DNA of 21,220 nt from Bacteroidales bacterium (GCA_021443625.1 JABUTP010000004.1:21100-42319); one strand, 5' to 3'; positions 1-8,949 are shown, counted from the first letter of the stretch. The notes: a model not told the origin generated them from the sequence alone. Translations and numbers: made by a program.

Positions 1-644
1 TGCTCATCAGGGCACACGGCGAACCTCCCCGTACCTACAGACTGGCCGAAACGCTGGGCATATCCCTCATAGACTGCACTTGTCCGGTGGTGCTCCAGCT
101 CCAGAAACGCATTTCCGCCGCCTACAGACACTGTTCGCCCATCGGCGGACAGATTGTGATATTCGGCCGACGCGGCCACGCCGAGGTCAACGGCCTGGTG
201 GGGCAGACAGAGGATACCGCCATTGTCATAGAGAACATTGCGGAAACCTCCAAGATAGACTTCTCCAGACATATTGAACTCTTCTCCCAAACCACCTCCG
301 ACCCCACGGAATACGAATCCATCGCGGCTCTGTGCCGCAGGCAGACCGGAGACATCACGGTGCACAACACCATCTGCCACCAGGTTTCAAGCCGACACAG
401 CCGCCTCAGGAAATTTGCCTTGGAACACGACGTGATACTCTTCGTGTGCGGCAGGGAGAGTTCCAACGGCAAGGTGTTGTTTGAACTGTGCCGCCGCACC
501 AATCCCCGCTCCCACATGGTCGAGAACCCCGAAATGATGCGGTCCGAGTGGCTTCTGGGAGCAGAAAACATCGGGATATGCGGAGCCACCTCCACCCCTC
601 TCTGGCAACTTGAGGCCCTTGCAAGGTTGGTAGAATCAAAATAA
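1..644 (+). CDS. ispH: 4-hydroxy-3-methylbut-2-enyl diphosphate reductase, 5'-truncated by window edge
   Basis: IspH (LytB) is the [4Fe-4S] enzyme that reduces HMBPP to IPP and DMAPP in the last step of the MEP isoprenoid pathway in the cytoplasm. The frame is open from base 3, and about 213 C-terminal residues are visible. The family's HGEPP motif appears at the very start, followed by the cluster cysteine in DCTCPVV. The acid-base glutamate sits in AEVNGLVGQ, QTT supplies the conserved threonine, NTICHQ holds the third cluster cysteine, and the SSN stretch lies near residue 150 of the visible part. The N-terminal part with the first cluster cysteine lies outside the window. The next gene, efp, is 43 bases downstream and has its own promoter. 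Identification is firm from the ordered motifs. Confidence 0.95.
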   Translation, partial: LIRAHGEPPRTYRLAETLGISLIDCTCPVVLQLQKRISAAYRHCSPIGGQIVIFGRRGHAEVNGLVGQTEDTAIVIENIAETSKIDFSRHIELFSQTTSDPTEYESIAALCRRQTGDITVHNTICHQVSSRHSRLRKFALEHDVILFVCGRESSNGKVLFELCRRTNPRSHMVENPEMMRSEWLLGAENIGICGATSTPLWQLEALARLVESK

Positions 645-657
645 TTGAGTATCTTCG
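627..657 (+). promoter_or_regulatory. Bacteroidota-type sigma-70 promoter for efp
   Basis: TTG at 627-629 (-33 element) is followed after 20 bases by TATCTTCG at 650-657, a one-base variant of the TAnnTTTG -7 element. Transcription would start near 664, leaving a leader of about 24 bases before the efp ATG at 688. The -33 element lies inside the end of ispH. The match was read by eye. Confidence 0.6.
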
Positions 658-687
658 CGCAAATATTCGACTAACAATAATTCTTAT

Positions 688-1257
688 ATGGCAACAACCG
701 CTGATTTTAAAAATGGTCTTTGCATTGATTTCAATGGCAAGCCCTGCTCTATCGTATGGTTCCAACACGTTAAACCCGGCAAGGGTCCCGCTTTTGTAAA
801 GACAAAACTCCGCAATCTCGAGAACGGACGCATTCTTGAAAAAACTTACAATGCGGGTGAGAAAATCGAGCTCATCACAGTGGAACACCGTCCCTACCAA
901 TATCTTTACAAGGACGAGGACGGATTCAACTTCATGCACTCCGAAACCTTCGAGCAGGTTCACCTTGATCTCAATATGATAGAGAACTCCGACCTTATGA
1001 AGGAAGGTCAGACCGTGGAAATGATTTTCCTGGCAGGCGAAGAAGAGCGTTGTCTCACCTGCGAACTTCCCGTATATGTTGAGTTGGAAGTAACCTACAC
1101 CGAGCCCGCAGTCAAAGGCGACACCGCCTCCAGCAACGCCCTCAAGTCCTGCACCCTCGAAACCGGTGCCGAAATCATGGTTCCCCTCTTCATCAACACC
1201 GGTGACAAGATCAGGGTCAACACCGTTGACCGCACCTACGGCGAGCGCGTAAGATAG
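688..1257 (+). CDS. efp: Translation elongation factor P
   Basis: EF-P binds ribosomes stalled on polyproline stretches, between the P and E sites, and promotes peptide bond formation. The 189-residue length is normal. The N-terminal KOW-like domain carries the tip loop KPGKGPAF, with the potentially modified lysine at residue 32. The middle and C-terminal OB domains follow, including TYTEPAVKGDTA near residue 135 and a C-terminal block ending in DRTYGERVR. Lys32 is present, but no modification enzyme for it is encoded nearby. The ATG at 688 follows the promoter directly and has no Shine-Dalgarno sequence, which is usual for this phylum. The gene looks monocistronic, with a hairpin just after it. 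Confidence 0.97.
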   Translation: MATTADFKNGLCIDFNGKPCSIVWFQHVKPGKGPAFVKTKLRNLENGRILEKTYNAGEKIELITVEHRPYQYLYKDEDGFNFMHSETFEQVHLDLNMIENSDLMKEGQTVEMIFLAGEEERCLTCELPVYVELEVTYTEPAVKGDTASSNALKSCTLETGAEIMVPLFINTGDKIRVNTVDRTYGERVR

Positions 1258-1273
1258 CATTCCTCTCCGTAAA

Positions 1274-1315
1274 GAAGCGGGGCCGGACTTTCATCATGAA
1301 GTCCGACCCCGCTTC
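1274..1315. terminator. Bidirectional hairpin terminator between efp and the DUF4783 gene
   Basis: An inverted repeat has arms at 1274-1290 and 1299-1315, 17 bases each with one C/A mismatch, around an 8-base loop. It sits between the two convergent genes. T-runs are poor on both sides (CCTTATATAA on plus, TTTACGG on minus), so it may need a partner factor or act as a 3'-end stabiliser. The stem itself is unmistakable. Confidence 0.7.
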
Positions 1316-1346
1316 CTTATATAATCACATTCAAATAAATTCGCGC

Positions 1347-1742
1347 TTATTCCTCAATCCGTATCTGATGAATCTCATTGCGGTCCGAGAGCGACTTAAC
1401 ATAAATTATGACACGATATCGGCTGCCTCCCGCATCGAGATTGGCCACGGCATAGGTCATCGGGGACTTCCAGCTCTTGTGGACAATCTTAAAACTCTTG
1501 GGAGTGTGGTTTGCAAAGAAATTCTTCATTATGAGCTTGGCCTGGTTGCGGGTGCAGTTGTTCACGGTACCCAGAATGTCCAGCTGGAGATTGTCTGCAA
1601 ACCAGGCCGACAGCCGCTCGCTGTCGCCGGTCTCCATATATTTGGCGATGGGAACGAACACATCCGCCTCCTGAGCATTGCAGGCATTATTTTTGAATAT
1701 GGCAAGCACCGCAAACGCTAATACCAATAAATATTTTTTCAT
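1347..1742 (-). CDS. Secreted DUF4783-family protein
   Basis: This is a 131-residue protein with a Sec signal peptide: MKKY, a hydrophobic stretch to about residue 18, then likely cleavage after NACNA near residue 23. The mature part fits the DUF4783 family of Bacteroidota, a small SnoaL/NTF2-like fold. Matching blocks include a helix with the pattern GDSERLSAWFADNLQLDI, the NQAKLIMKNFF stretch, PKSFKIVHK and a C-terminal IHQIRIEE. The function is unknown; no catalytic residues are evident. It is divergent from rlmH across 53 bases, an association I recall from other Bacteroidota genomes, and convergent with efp. The family call is by recognition of the motif pattern. Confidence 0.8.
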   Translation of the reverse strand: MKKYLLVLAFAVLAIFKNNACNAQEADVFVPIAKYMETGDSERLSAWFADNLQLDILGTVNNCTRNQAKLIMKNFFANHTPKSFKIVHKSWKSPMTYAVANLDAGGSRYRVIIYVKSLSDRNEIHQIRIEE

Positions 1743-1795
1743 ATCTTTATTGTTGATTACAAAACGATAGATTAAGCAAAAACCAAGCCACAGAT
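1743..1795. promoter_or_regulatory. Short divergent intergenic region, presumed promoters for DUF4783 gene and rlmH
   Basis: These 53 AT-rich bases separate two divergent starts, so promoters in both directions are expected here. On the minus strand TCGTTTTG is one base off TAnnTTTG, but it lacks a well-spaced -33 element. I see no convincing plus-strand box. Role inferred from position only. Confidence 0.35.
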
Positions 1796-2269
1796 ATGAC
1801 TATCAAACTAATAGTTGTCGGAAAGACCGAGTCGGACTACCTCAGGAAGGGGGTTGCGCTGTATGAGGGGCGGCTTGGGCACTATTGCCGTTTTGCAATA
1901 GCGGAAATTCCGGAGCTGAAAAACGTAAAGGCCCTGAGCAGGGAGCAGATCAAAGAGCGGGAGGGCGAACTAATCCTGAAAAACCTGCGTCCTTCCGACG
2001 ATGTGATTCTGCTGGACGAGCGCGGACAAATGTTCTCATCGGTGGAGTGGGCAAAAAACATGGAGGACCGGATGGCCCACTGCAGCGGCGACATAGTATT
2101 CGTCATTGGAGGGAGTTACGGGTTTTCGCAAGCGGTCTATGAGCGGTGTGGCAGCAAAATTTCCCTTTCGAGGATGACGTTCTCCCACCAATTGGTGCGA
2201 GTGATTTTTCTCGAGCAGCTCTACCGGATTTTCACAATAATCAAGGGGGAACCCTACCATCACGAGTAA
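1796..2269 (+). CDS. rlmH: 23S rRNA (pseudouridine-1915-N3) methyltransferase
   Basis: RlmH is the SPOUT methyltransferase that N3-methylates pseudouridine 1915 in helix 69 of 23S rRNA, using SAM, on assembled 70S ribosomes. The 157-residue length is typical. The N-terminus MTIKLIVVGKTE is characteristic. The SAM-binding trefoil-knot motifs are VIGGSYGF near residues 103-110 and the C-terminal block from LSRMTFSHQ through LEQLYRIFTIIKGEPYHHE, which is nearly invariant in the family. The ATG start is not preceded by a Shine-Dalgarno sequence. The kinase gene follows after 13 bases, so both may share a transcript, although no functional link is known. Confidence 0.97.
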   Translation: MTIKLIVVGKTESDYLRKGVALYEGRLGHYCRFAIAEIPELKNVKALSREQIKEREGELILKNLRPSDDVILLDERGQMFSSVEWAKNMEDRMAHCSGDIVFVIGGSYGFSQAVYERCGSKISLSRMTFSHQLVRVIFLEQLYRIFTIIKGEPYHHE

Positions 2270-2282
2270 GAAGAGCATCAAG

Positions 2283-5200
2283 ATGAATGGAACTGTCAGA
2301 AGAATACTTATAGCCCTGTTTGCCGCCGCCCTTGCTCTGGTCGCGGCATCGTTTGTAACATCGAATCCCACCCGCAGCATCCAGCACCAAGCCGGGCGGA
2401 TGGAGAGGGCGCTGCACAAAAGGGAAAAAGTCATCTCCAGCCTTTCGGACGCCATCATCAGCGGCAGCATCAACCTTGAAGACGAGGAGAATCTGCCCGA
2501 AGACATAGTCATCTACCACTACAAGAACGATTCGCTGCACTGCTGGCACGGACTGTTCCCTATAAGCAACGACGATATTTTCCCCAATCCGATGTTCTAC
2601 CGCCTCCACCACCTTGTGGGGGACAACTCCAATATCTCCCCCCTGGCCTATCTGGAGAACGAAAGTTACACCAACATCGGCTCAAGGTGGTATTTTGTAA
2701 AGACATATTCGCAGGGAAGCGACTATCTCATATCGGCCGTACTCGTCAAAAACGAGTTTTCGTCGGAGAGTCTGAGCTATGCCAACACCGTGAACAGCAA
2801 ACTGAAGTTGGACAGCAAATACACCACCGTCCCGCTCTATACAGATGCGGGTGCCATTGTCCACAGCATTTCTGGCAAACCCCTGCTCTCCATCGTGGCC
2901 AAATCGAACGTGCGGTACGGACGCAGGGACAACAATCTGCTCTGGGGAGCCCTGCTGTTGCTCCTTGCAGCCGTCATTCTGTGGCACTCAACCGCAAGAA
3001 GCCTTAAGAGTTACGGATGGTACATTCTGGCAACGGCATTGCTGCTGCTGGGTGGCGCCAGGACACTGGTGTATGTGAGCGACGACACCCTGCCGCTGTT
3101 CTCTCCGCTGACATTTGCCGACAGTTCTCTGGTGAACTCCCCGGCGAGTCTGCTCATCAACAACCTGTTCATATTCCTGGTGGTCCTGGGGCTGTTCATC
3201 TGTCGGGCAAAACTTTGGACGTGGTTCAAGAAACTCTCCCCCCGGGCAGCCCGCCGTGCAGCCGTATTGAGCTGGGTCACGACGGCTTTCCTCGTGGCCT
3301 ACACCCACATCACGTTCCGCTCGCTCATCCTTAACTCCAACATCCCCCTCAACCTGTCGAGGGTAACCACTATCAAGACCCTGACCATAGTCTTCCTGGT
3401 GTCCTACGGCTCACTGTTTCTGGCGTTGCTGCACTCGCTGCAGATGTCCATCACGGCAAGTTTCGGCAGACGGGTTGTCAATCTCTACAACTGGTGGACC
3501 CTTTCGGCCTTTCTCGTGGCGGTTTCGCTCTACAGCGTAATTATGATAAACACCATCAACCTGCGCAAGGAGTTTGAGAGCAACCGTGTATGGTGCGACA
3601 AACTCTATGTCGAGCGGGACCTTTCGCTGGAGTCGTTTTTAAGGATGATGGAGAATGACATAGCCAACGACCACATCATAAGCGCGTTGAGTTTCTGGCC
3701 CCAGCAGGGGACGGATTTCATCAGGAGCCGCATTCTGGAGCGCTATATGTACCGGGGCTTCACCGCCCGCTACAACCTCAGCGTGGCCGTATGCGACATA
3801 TTCACCCCCGTCACCGTAGATCGCAACACCCCCGAGGTCAACTGCATCTCCCACTATGGAGGCCAGATTACAAGATACGGAATCCCCATTGCCCCCGGTT
3901 CCCATTTCCACTACCTCAACGACTACAACGGGCAGGTTTCCTATCTGGGTGAATACACTTTTGTGGATTACCACACGTTCCAGAGCGTCACCCTCTTCCT
4001 GATTCTCGAGTCGAGATTCCAGAGCGACGACGCCACCGACATTGCCGGCATCCTCTCCACGAACCACGGCCGTCTGGCAGGATTCCCGCGGCACTATTCC
4101 TATGCCAAGTATATGGACGGCAGGCTTGTGGCCTTCTCGGGGCGGGCATCGTTCCCCTCAAGTCTGGATATGTCGGATTACAAGGAGGGATACTACACCC
4201 AGCGCACCCCCGAAAGCATCCGCTTCATCAACAAATACTCCGAAGATGAACTCATCATCATAAGCCGGCCCAGCCACAAACTTCTGAGAAACCTGTCGTT
4301 TTTCTCTTATCTGCTGGTACTCTACGGCATCATAGTCTTTCTGGGAACCCGGAGGCGGCGCCACAACTCAATGTTCGCGATGCCGAGCCACACCTACAAA
4401 CGGCGCATCATCATTTTTATGGGGGCATCGCTCATAGGTTCCCTGCTCTGCCTCGGCATCGGCACGATAGCCCTTACCCTGCGCCGCAACAAAATATCCA
4501 ACGAAAGGCAGATGACCGCCGCAATGCAGATTGTCCAGTCAACGCTTTCGGAGTATTGCCAATACGCCCTCCGCTATACCGACGTCACCACCCCCCAGCT
4601 GCTGGCGGCTATGAACACCATCTCGGCCAACACCAAAAATGAGATAAATCTGTTTGACACCAAAGGTATGCTGATAGGCACCACCCAGCCCGAATTGTAC
4701 TACCAGTCCGTTCTCGGAACCCGTATGGCCCATTTTGCCCACAGGGCCATCACCGCCGAAAACAAGATGAACTACATCTGCGAGGAGTCGGTGGCCGGCA
4801 AGAAATATTATTCAATATACGCCCCGCTGTTCAACATTGACGGCAAACTGGTGGCCATAGTCAACATTCCCTACATCAACTCGAGCCGGCAGATAAAGGA
4901 CGAAAGCATAATGATGGTAACCGGCATAGCCAACATCTACCTGCTGATTCTCATATTGAGCGTCTTCCTGGGGCTGATGCTGGCCAACTCCATCTCCAAG
5001 CCCCTCACCGGCATCAGGAATGCGATGGAAAGCCTCTCCCTCAACAAAAAGAGCCACATCCACTACGGCGACCCGCGCGACGAGATAGGTATGCTGGTGG
5101 CGGCCTACAACAAGATGGTGGACGAACTCGACGAAAGTTCCAGACAGCTTGCGCAAAGGGAGCGGGAACAGGCGTGGAAAGAGATGGCCCGCCAGATAGC

Positions 5201-5831
5201 CCACGAGATAAAGAACCCGCTGACCCCGATGAAACTCAGCATACAGCATCTTCAGCGCATCAAGAATTCGGGTGCGCCCGGCTGGGAAAACGATTTTGAC
5301 CGTCTCATGAAATCCCTTCTGGAGCAGATTGAGATTCTGTCAACCACGGCCGGGGAGTTCTCTTCCTTTGCCAAATTCTACAATGAAGAGATAACCGACG
5401 AAGATCTTATCAGCATTATCCACGAGGAGATGATTCTGTTCAGCAACGACTATTCTGTACCCGTGGAGCTGGACGCCGAAATTGCCCCCGCCCCCATCAG
5501 GATTCGCAAGAAACAGATTATGAGAGTGTTCACCAACCTCATATCCAATGCCCAGCAGGCACTTGAGGCAAGGGAAGACGGCAAGATAAAAATCCGGATA
5601 ACCCAGGGCGAACCGCTTGCCTACCGCATCTATGTAGAGGACAACGGCCCCGGCGTAAGCCCCGACAATCTCGAGAAACTGTTCAAGCCCAACTTTACCA
5701 CCAAGAGTTCCGGCACGGGGCTGGGACTGGCCATCTGCCGCAGCATCATCGAGCAGAGCGGCGGCACAATCCACTATGAAACCTCGCCGCTCGGCGGAGC
5801 CGCATTTGTCATGGAACTGCCTCTGGCTTAG
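2283..5831 (+). CDS. Large NtrY-like membrane sensor histidine kinase
   Basis: This 1182-residue hybrid-free sensor kinase would autophosphorylate on His and pass the phosphate to a response regulator. Hydrophobic segments suggest about ten membrane spans: one at the N-terminus (about 8-25), six between about 219 and 422, and three near 670-690, 708-730 and 880-902. Between them lie extracytoplasmic loops of roughly 190, 250 and 150 residues, candidate sensor domains. A HAMP domain starts near ANSISKPL (901). The H-box is ARQIAHEIKNPLTPMKLS with His974, the NtrY/NtrB type. The ATPase domain has NLISNAQQAL (N1085, N1089), DNGPG (1120-1124) and GTGLGLAI (1144 onward). No receiver domain or neighbouring response regulator is present, so the signal and target are unknown. 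It overlaps nothing and is convergent with the next gene, 7 bases away. Confidence 0.93.
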   Translation: MNGTVRRILIALFAAALALVAASFVTSNPTRSIQHQAGRMERALHKREKVISSLSDAIISGSINLEDEENLPEDIVIYHYKNDSLHCWHGLFPISNDDIFPNPMFYRLHHLVGDNSNISPLAYLENESYTNIGSRWYFVKTYSQGSDYLISAVLVKNEFSSESLSYANTVNSKLKLDSKYTTVPLYTDAGAIVHSISGKPLLSIVAKSNVRYGRRDNNLLWGALLLLLAAVILWHSTARSLKSYGWYILATALLLLGGARTLVYVSDDTLPLFSPLTFADSSLVNSPASLLINNLFIFLVVLGLFICRAKLWTWFKKLSPRAARRAAVLSWVTTAFLVAYTHITFRSLILNSNIPLNLSRVTTIKTLTIVFLVSYGSLFLALLHSLQMSITASFGRRVVNLYNWWTLSAFLVAVSLYSVIMINTINLRKEFESNRVWCDKLYVERDLSLESFLRMMENDIANDHIISALSFWPQQGTDFIRSRILERYMYRGFTARYNLSVAVCDIFTPVTVDRNTPEVNCISHYGGQITRYGIPIAPGSHFHYLNDYNGQVSYLGEYTFVDYHTFQSVTLFLILESRFQSDDATDIAGILSTNHGRLAGFPRHYSYAKYMDGRLVAFSGRASFPSSLDMSDYKEGYYTQRTPESIRFINKYSEDELIIISRPSHKLLRNLSFFSYLLVLYGIIVFLGTRRRRHNSMFAMPSHTYKRRIIIFMGASLIGSLLCLGIGTIALTLRRNKISNERQMTAAMQIVQSTLSEYCQYALRYTDVTTPQLLAAMNTISANTKNEINLFDTKGMLIGTTQPELYYQSVLGTRMAHFAHRAITAENKMNYICEESVAGKKYYSIYAPLFNIDGKLVAIVNIPYINSSRQIKDESIMMVTGIANIYLLILILSVFLGLMLANSISKPLTGIRNAMESLSLNKKSHIHYGDPRDEIGMLVAAYNKMVDELDESSRQLAQREREQAWKEMARQIAHEIKNPLTPMKLSIQHLQRIKNSGAPGWENDFDRLMKSLLEQIEILSTTAGEFSSFAKFYNEEITDEDLISIIHEEMILFSNDYSVPVELDAEIAPAPIRIRKKQIMRVFTNLISNAQQALEAREDGKIKIRITQGEPLAYRIYVEDNGPGVSPDNLEKLFKPNFTTKSSGTGLGLAICRSIIEQSGGTIHYETSPLGGAAFVMELPLA

Positions 5832-5838
5832 TTCGGAT

Positions 5839-6750
5839 TCATCTCCAGTCGAGATAACGCAGTTTCTCCACCTCGGATGGCTCTATCACCCCTTGTGCGG
5901 ACAGGTCGTCTATCGACCACCGGGCGCTGTCGGCCACCGATTTGTATCGGACTATCCCCTTCGCCTTCCAACTGCCGATATACGGATGGCGGCGCAGTTG
6001 TTCCAATGATGCGTTCCAAAGGGAGAACGTCGGCAGGGCCGGATTCAACTCTATCTGCGAGGACAGGGATTCGAAACGGCTGTCATCCATTCCTTCAATC
6101 TCTTTCAGTTGTCCGACAGAGGAGAATACGCCCCCGAGACGGCTCCGTAATTCCAGGATGCGGGAGGCATAGAACGGCCCTATCCCTTTCAGGGCGACCA
6201 GCGCGGCGCTGTCGGCACGGTTTATATCGAGTTTGGGGATTTTTATATGCGGAGCCAGCCGTTTGAACATTGCGCTGTCAACCACATACATCCGGGCAAA
6301 ATCGGAAGGCTTTCCGTACCTGCCGCCCTTGTTGCGGTAATTCATTATCACTTCCGCCTGCTTTTCGGAGAATCCCAGCAGAACGAGACTGTCGGACGGA
6401 ATTGTATTGGGATTGAAGTCGAACAACTGGCTACGGGCCTCTCTTCGGTGCGCTTCCACCCTTTCCCCGATTATCTGGCGGGAGTCACCTGGCTTAAACT
6501 CATCGCGAGGCCTTGTCCCCTGCCTTGCAAACGGCACCGAATCGGCGGACGGCACCCTCGGCACAGTTTCCGGCGCAACCGGAGTCCGAGTTCCTTCGGG
6601 CCCCGTATGCACCACTATGGTGTCGCGCTGCCGCTCTCCCCCGAACTTGAACACATTGCCCGAAAAGACGGCAATCTGGAACCCCAATACCAAAAAGACA
6701 AGTGCGACCACGCCCGAGGCGGCCGCTTTAGACATTTTCTCACCCTTCAT
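5839..6750 (-). CDS. Membrane-anchored helix-hairpin-helix (ComEA-like) protein
   Basis: This is a 303-residue protein with one hydrophobic N-terminal segment (about 13-31), a charged and proline-rich linker, and two or more HhH DNA-binding motifs. The first lies near residues 113-170. The second is the clear one, LDINRADSAALVALKGIGPFYASRIL at about 174-199, followed by GGVFSSVGQLKEIEGM. A third degenerate repeat may lie in the last 60 residues. This is the ComEA type, which binds incoming DNA outside the inner membrane during natural transformation. Bacteroidota versions are longer than ComEA proper and their role is not settled. An inner ATG at 6735 has AAGGGTGAG before it and may be the true start. 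It follows rsmI after 27 bases on the same strand. Confidence 0.85.
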   Translation of the reverse strand: MKGEKMSKAAASGVVALVFLVLGFQIAVFSGNVFKFGGERQRDTIVVHTGPEGTRTPVAPETVPRVPSADSVPFARQGTRPRDEFKPGDSRQIIGERVEAHRREARSQLFDFNPNTIPSDSLVLLGFSEKQAEVIMNYRNKGGRYGKPSDFARMYVVDSAMFKRLAPHIKIPKLDINRADSAALVALKGIGPFYASRILELRSRLGGVFSSVGQLKEIEGMDDSRFESLSSQIELNPALPTFSLWNASLEQLRRHPYIGSWKAKGIVRYKSVADSARWSIDDLSAQGVIEPSEVEKLRYLDWR

Positions 6751-6777
6751 ATCTCACATCACATTTTAATGAATTGA

Positions 6778-7476
6778 TTATTCGTCAGAACGATTTTTCG
6801 AAGCCTTCTCTTTGCCGGCAACCACCATCACTATCTCCCCTTTGGGTGGATGTGCCGTGAAGAAAGCGTGCAACTCCGCCAATGTCCCTCTCTGAGTGGT
6901 ATCGTGGATTTTGGAAATTTCCCTTGACACGGAGGCCTGCCGCTCCCCTCCGAAGACCCCGCAGAACTGCTCCAGAGTCTTTACAAGACGGAACGGCGAC
7001 TCGTAGAAAACCATGGTGCGGCTCTCCTGCGACAACTCGGCAAGGCGGGTCTGGCGGCCTTTCTTCTGGGGAAGGAACCCCTCGAAGCAGAACCTGTCGC
7101 AGGGAAGTCCCGAATTGACTATCGCCGGAATGCAGGCGGTAGCCCCCGGGAGAGTCTCAATCTCTATCCCCGCCTGAGCGCAGGTCCTGACCAGCAGGAA
7201 CCCCGGGTCGCTGATGCCGGGCGTTCCGGCGTCGCTTATGAGCGCCACCGACATCCCGGCCAGAATTTTCTCCCGGACCATTGCAACCTTGTCGTGTTCA
7301 TTGTACTTATGGTGGCTTTCGGCATGGGTATGAATGTCAAACTTCTTGAAAAGCAGCGAACTGGTGCGGGTATCCTCGGCCAGAATCAGATCGACCGAGC
7401 GCAACACCTCGATGGCTCTCAGAGTCATATCTTCCAGATTCCCCACGGGGGTAGGCACTATGTAAAGCTTGGACAT
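6778..7476 (-). CDS. rsmI: 16S rRNA (cytidine-1402-2'-O)-methyltransferase
   Basis: RsmI 2'-O-methylates C1402 in the decoding centre of 16S rRNA using SAM, working alongside RsmH. The 232-residue protein has the tetrapyrrole-methylase fold. LYIVPTPVGNLEDMTLRAI stands at the N-terminus, AEDTR near residue 34, the SAM-site loop SDAGTPGISDPG near 81-92, LPGATACIPA, and EGFLPQKKGRQ. The C-terminal PPKGEIVMVVAG is also typical. Length is slightly below that of the E. coli enzyme, as is common when the C-terminal HTH tail is absent. It starts opposite tdk, with 70 bases between the two starts, and is probably cotranscribed with the downstream HhH gene. Confidence 0.96.
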   Translation of the reverse strand: MSKLYIVPTPVGNLEDMTLRAIEVLRSVDLILAEDTRTSSLLFKKFDIHTHAESHHKYNEHDKVAMVREKILAGMSVALISDAGTPGISDPGFLLVRTCAQAGIEIETLPGATACIPAIVNSGLPCDRFCFEGFLPQKKGRQTRLAELSQESRTMVFYESPFRLVKTLEQFCGVFGGERQASVSREISKIHDTTQRGTLAELHAFFTAHPPKGEIVMVVAGKEKASKNRSDE

Positions 7477-7497
7477 TGCGAATTATTGCTAACTTTG
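7469..7497 (+). promoter_or_regulatory. Bacteroidota-type promoter for thymidine kinase
   Basis: TTG at 7469-7471 and a perfect TAnnTTTG box, TAACTTTG, at 7490-7497 are spaced by 18 bases. The predicted transcript start near 7503 would lie at or just before the TTG codon at 7505. This makes that codon an unlikely start and favours the ATG at 7547. The element overlaps the first codons of rsmI, which is read the other way. Confidence 0.65.
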
Positions 7498-7546
7498 TAA
7501 CCGATTGGGCGCCGACGGTTTAAGCGTCACCGACAAATGTAGTCAA

Positions 7547-8122
7547 ATGTTCACAGAAATCACAAAAAATCCCGGTTGGATTGAAGTCATCTGCGGTTCC
7601 ATGTTCTCCGGCAAGACCGAAGAACTCATCCGCAGGCTCAAAAGGGCCCGTTTTGCCAATCTCAACGTGGAGATTTTCAAGCCGGCCGTGGATACCCGGT
7701 ATTCTTCCTCCGAAGTGGTTTCCCACGAAGGGACATCCATCATGTCCACCCCCGTGGAGTCAAGCGCCAGCATTCTCCTGCTGGCCTCCGGAGTGGATGT
7801 AGTGGGGATTGACGAAGCGCAGTTCTTTGATGAAGGGATAGTCGGTGTCGTTCAGACGCTGGCATCAATGGGCATCAGGGTCATTGTCGCCGGGCTTGAT
7901 ATGGACTATCTCGGCAAGCCCTTCGGTCCTATGCCGGCGCTGATGGCCATAGCCGAGCACGTCACCAAGGTCCACGCCATCTGCCTGCGATGCGGCGACC
8001 CCGCAAACCACTCCCACCGGCTCTCGACCAGCAGCAGACTGGTGGAACTCGGCGAGCGGCAGACCTACGAACCCCTTTGCCGCCACTGCTTCAACAAATG
8101 TATGGCGGAGAAGGAGGATTAG
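7547..8122 (+). CDS. tdk: Thymidine kinase (class II)
   Basis: The enzyme phosphorylates thymidine (and deoxyuridine) to the monophosphate with ATP, in pyrimidine salvage. I chose the ATG at 7547, giving 191 residues, because an in-frame TTG at 7505 sits on the predicted transcript start. The protein opens [22 protein letters not shown]. The P-loop [14 protein letters not shown] lies near residues 17-30. IDEAQFF holds the Walker B aspartate and the catalytic glutamate. The lasso domain has the zinc ligands CLRCG and CRHCFNKC near the C-terminus. Length and motifs match bacterial type II enzymes. The last four bases overlap the convergent metallophosphatase gene. Confidence 0.95.
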   Translation: MFTEITKNPGWIEVICGSMFSGKTEELIRRLKRARFANLNVEIFKPAVDTRYSSSEVVSHEGTSIMSTPVESSASILLLASGVDVVGIDEAQFFDEGIVGVVQTLASMGIRVIVAGLDMDYLGKPFGPMPALMAIAEHVTKVHAICLRCGDPANHSHRLSTSSRLVELGERQTYEPLCRHCFNKCMAEKED

Positions 8123-8949
8123 AAAATCTTGAATTCTCCCACGTTCACCCCTTTTGCTCCCGTCTGGACAATAGGAACAATCCGTCCGTTCTTATTGGCG
8201 ACTTCGGCGGGTTTCTTCATAAAAGTATGGCTGTGACCGCCTATTATGAGATCAATGTTGGTTGACTCTGCCGCCACCATCTCATCCGAAGGGTTCCTGG
8301 CGGAGCCGACTTCGTAACCCAGATGGGAAAGGAGTATCACCAGGTCGCACCCCTTGTCATAATGGAGCCAGTCTGCCCAACGGTTGATTTCGGAAATGAT
8401 ATCCAAAAGGCGCATACCTTCGATGTTGCCTGCGGCAGCAACGTACGAAAGGTCGGTCGTGGCCCCTATCACACCTATCTTGAGACCGCCACGTTTCACT
8501 ATGGCACAGGGTTTCACGATGCCCTGCAAGGGGGTTGCGCTCAAATCGTAGGTGCAACACAACGTTTCGAAGTTTGCCGCCTTGAGACGGCGTACCAGTT
8601 CCTGCTGCCCGTTGTCGAACTCGTGGTTGCCCAAGGCGGCCAGATCATAACCGATGGTGTTCATCACCTCAACTTCCAAATCCCCCCGGGATACGGTGAA
8701 ATAGGGAGTTCCCTGATTGTAATCGCCCGCATCCAGTACCAGCACGTTGTTCTTGCCATATACGCTGCGGATGCTGTCGATGCACACCTTGATGCGTTCC
8801 ACCCCGCCCCTGCCGGCATCCCGACCTATGCGGAATGGTTCTATCTGGCTGTGGATATCGTTGGTGTGGACTATCACCAGTCTCTGGGCCGTCGCGCCGA
8901 AAGGCATCAGACCCAACATCAGCAAAACTGTCAAAAGGTATCTTTTCAT
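8119..8949 (-). CDS. Secreted metallophosphatase, catalytic half of a split 5'-nucleotidase
   Basis: This 276-residue protein has a Sec signal peptide ([10 protein letters not shown] through ATAQ, about 22 residues) and one calcineurin-like metallophosphoesterase domain. The two-metal ligands are all visible: D31 and H33 in TNDIHSQ, D76 in GDYNQG, N108 and H109 in GNHEFD, H209 in SHLG, and H239/H241 in GGHSH. In one-piece enzymes such as UshA this domain is followed by a nucleotide-binding domain. Here that domain is the upstream gene, joined by an ATGA overlap that suggests translational coupling. Likely substrates are extracytoplasmic nucleotides, though the substrate is inferred. It is the last gene of the minus-strand unit and runs tail-to-tail into tdk. 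Confidence 0.92.
   Translation of the reverse strand: MKRYLLTVLLMLGLMPFGATAQRLVIVHTNDIHSQIEPFRIGRDAGRGGVERIKVCIDSIRSVYGKNNVLVLDAGDYNQGTPYFTVSRGDLEVEVMNTIGYDLAALGNHEFDNGQQELVRRLKAANFETLCCTYDLSATPLQGIVKPCAIVKRGGLKIGVIGATTDLSYVAAAGNIEGMRLLDIISEINRWADWLHYDKGCDLVILLSHLGYEVGSARNPSDEMVAAESTNIDLIIGGHSHTFMKKPAEVANKNGRIVPIVQTGAKGVNVGEFKIF

Noticed and set aside
406..1260. 284-residue minus-strand open frame opposite ispH and efp
   Set aside because: Shadow of two well-identified genes; it also crosses the efp promoter and has no family resemblance.
7505..7546. TTG start adding 14 residues to thymidine kinase
   Set aside because: The promoter box at 7490-7497 would put the transcript start at about this codon, leaving no leader; the ATG at 7547 fits family lengths.
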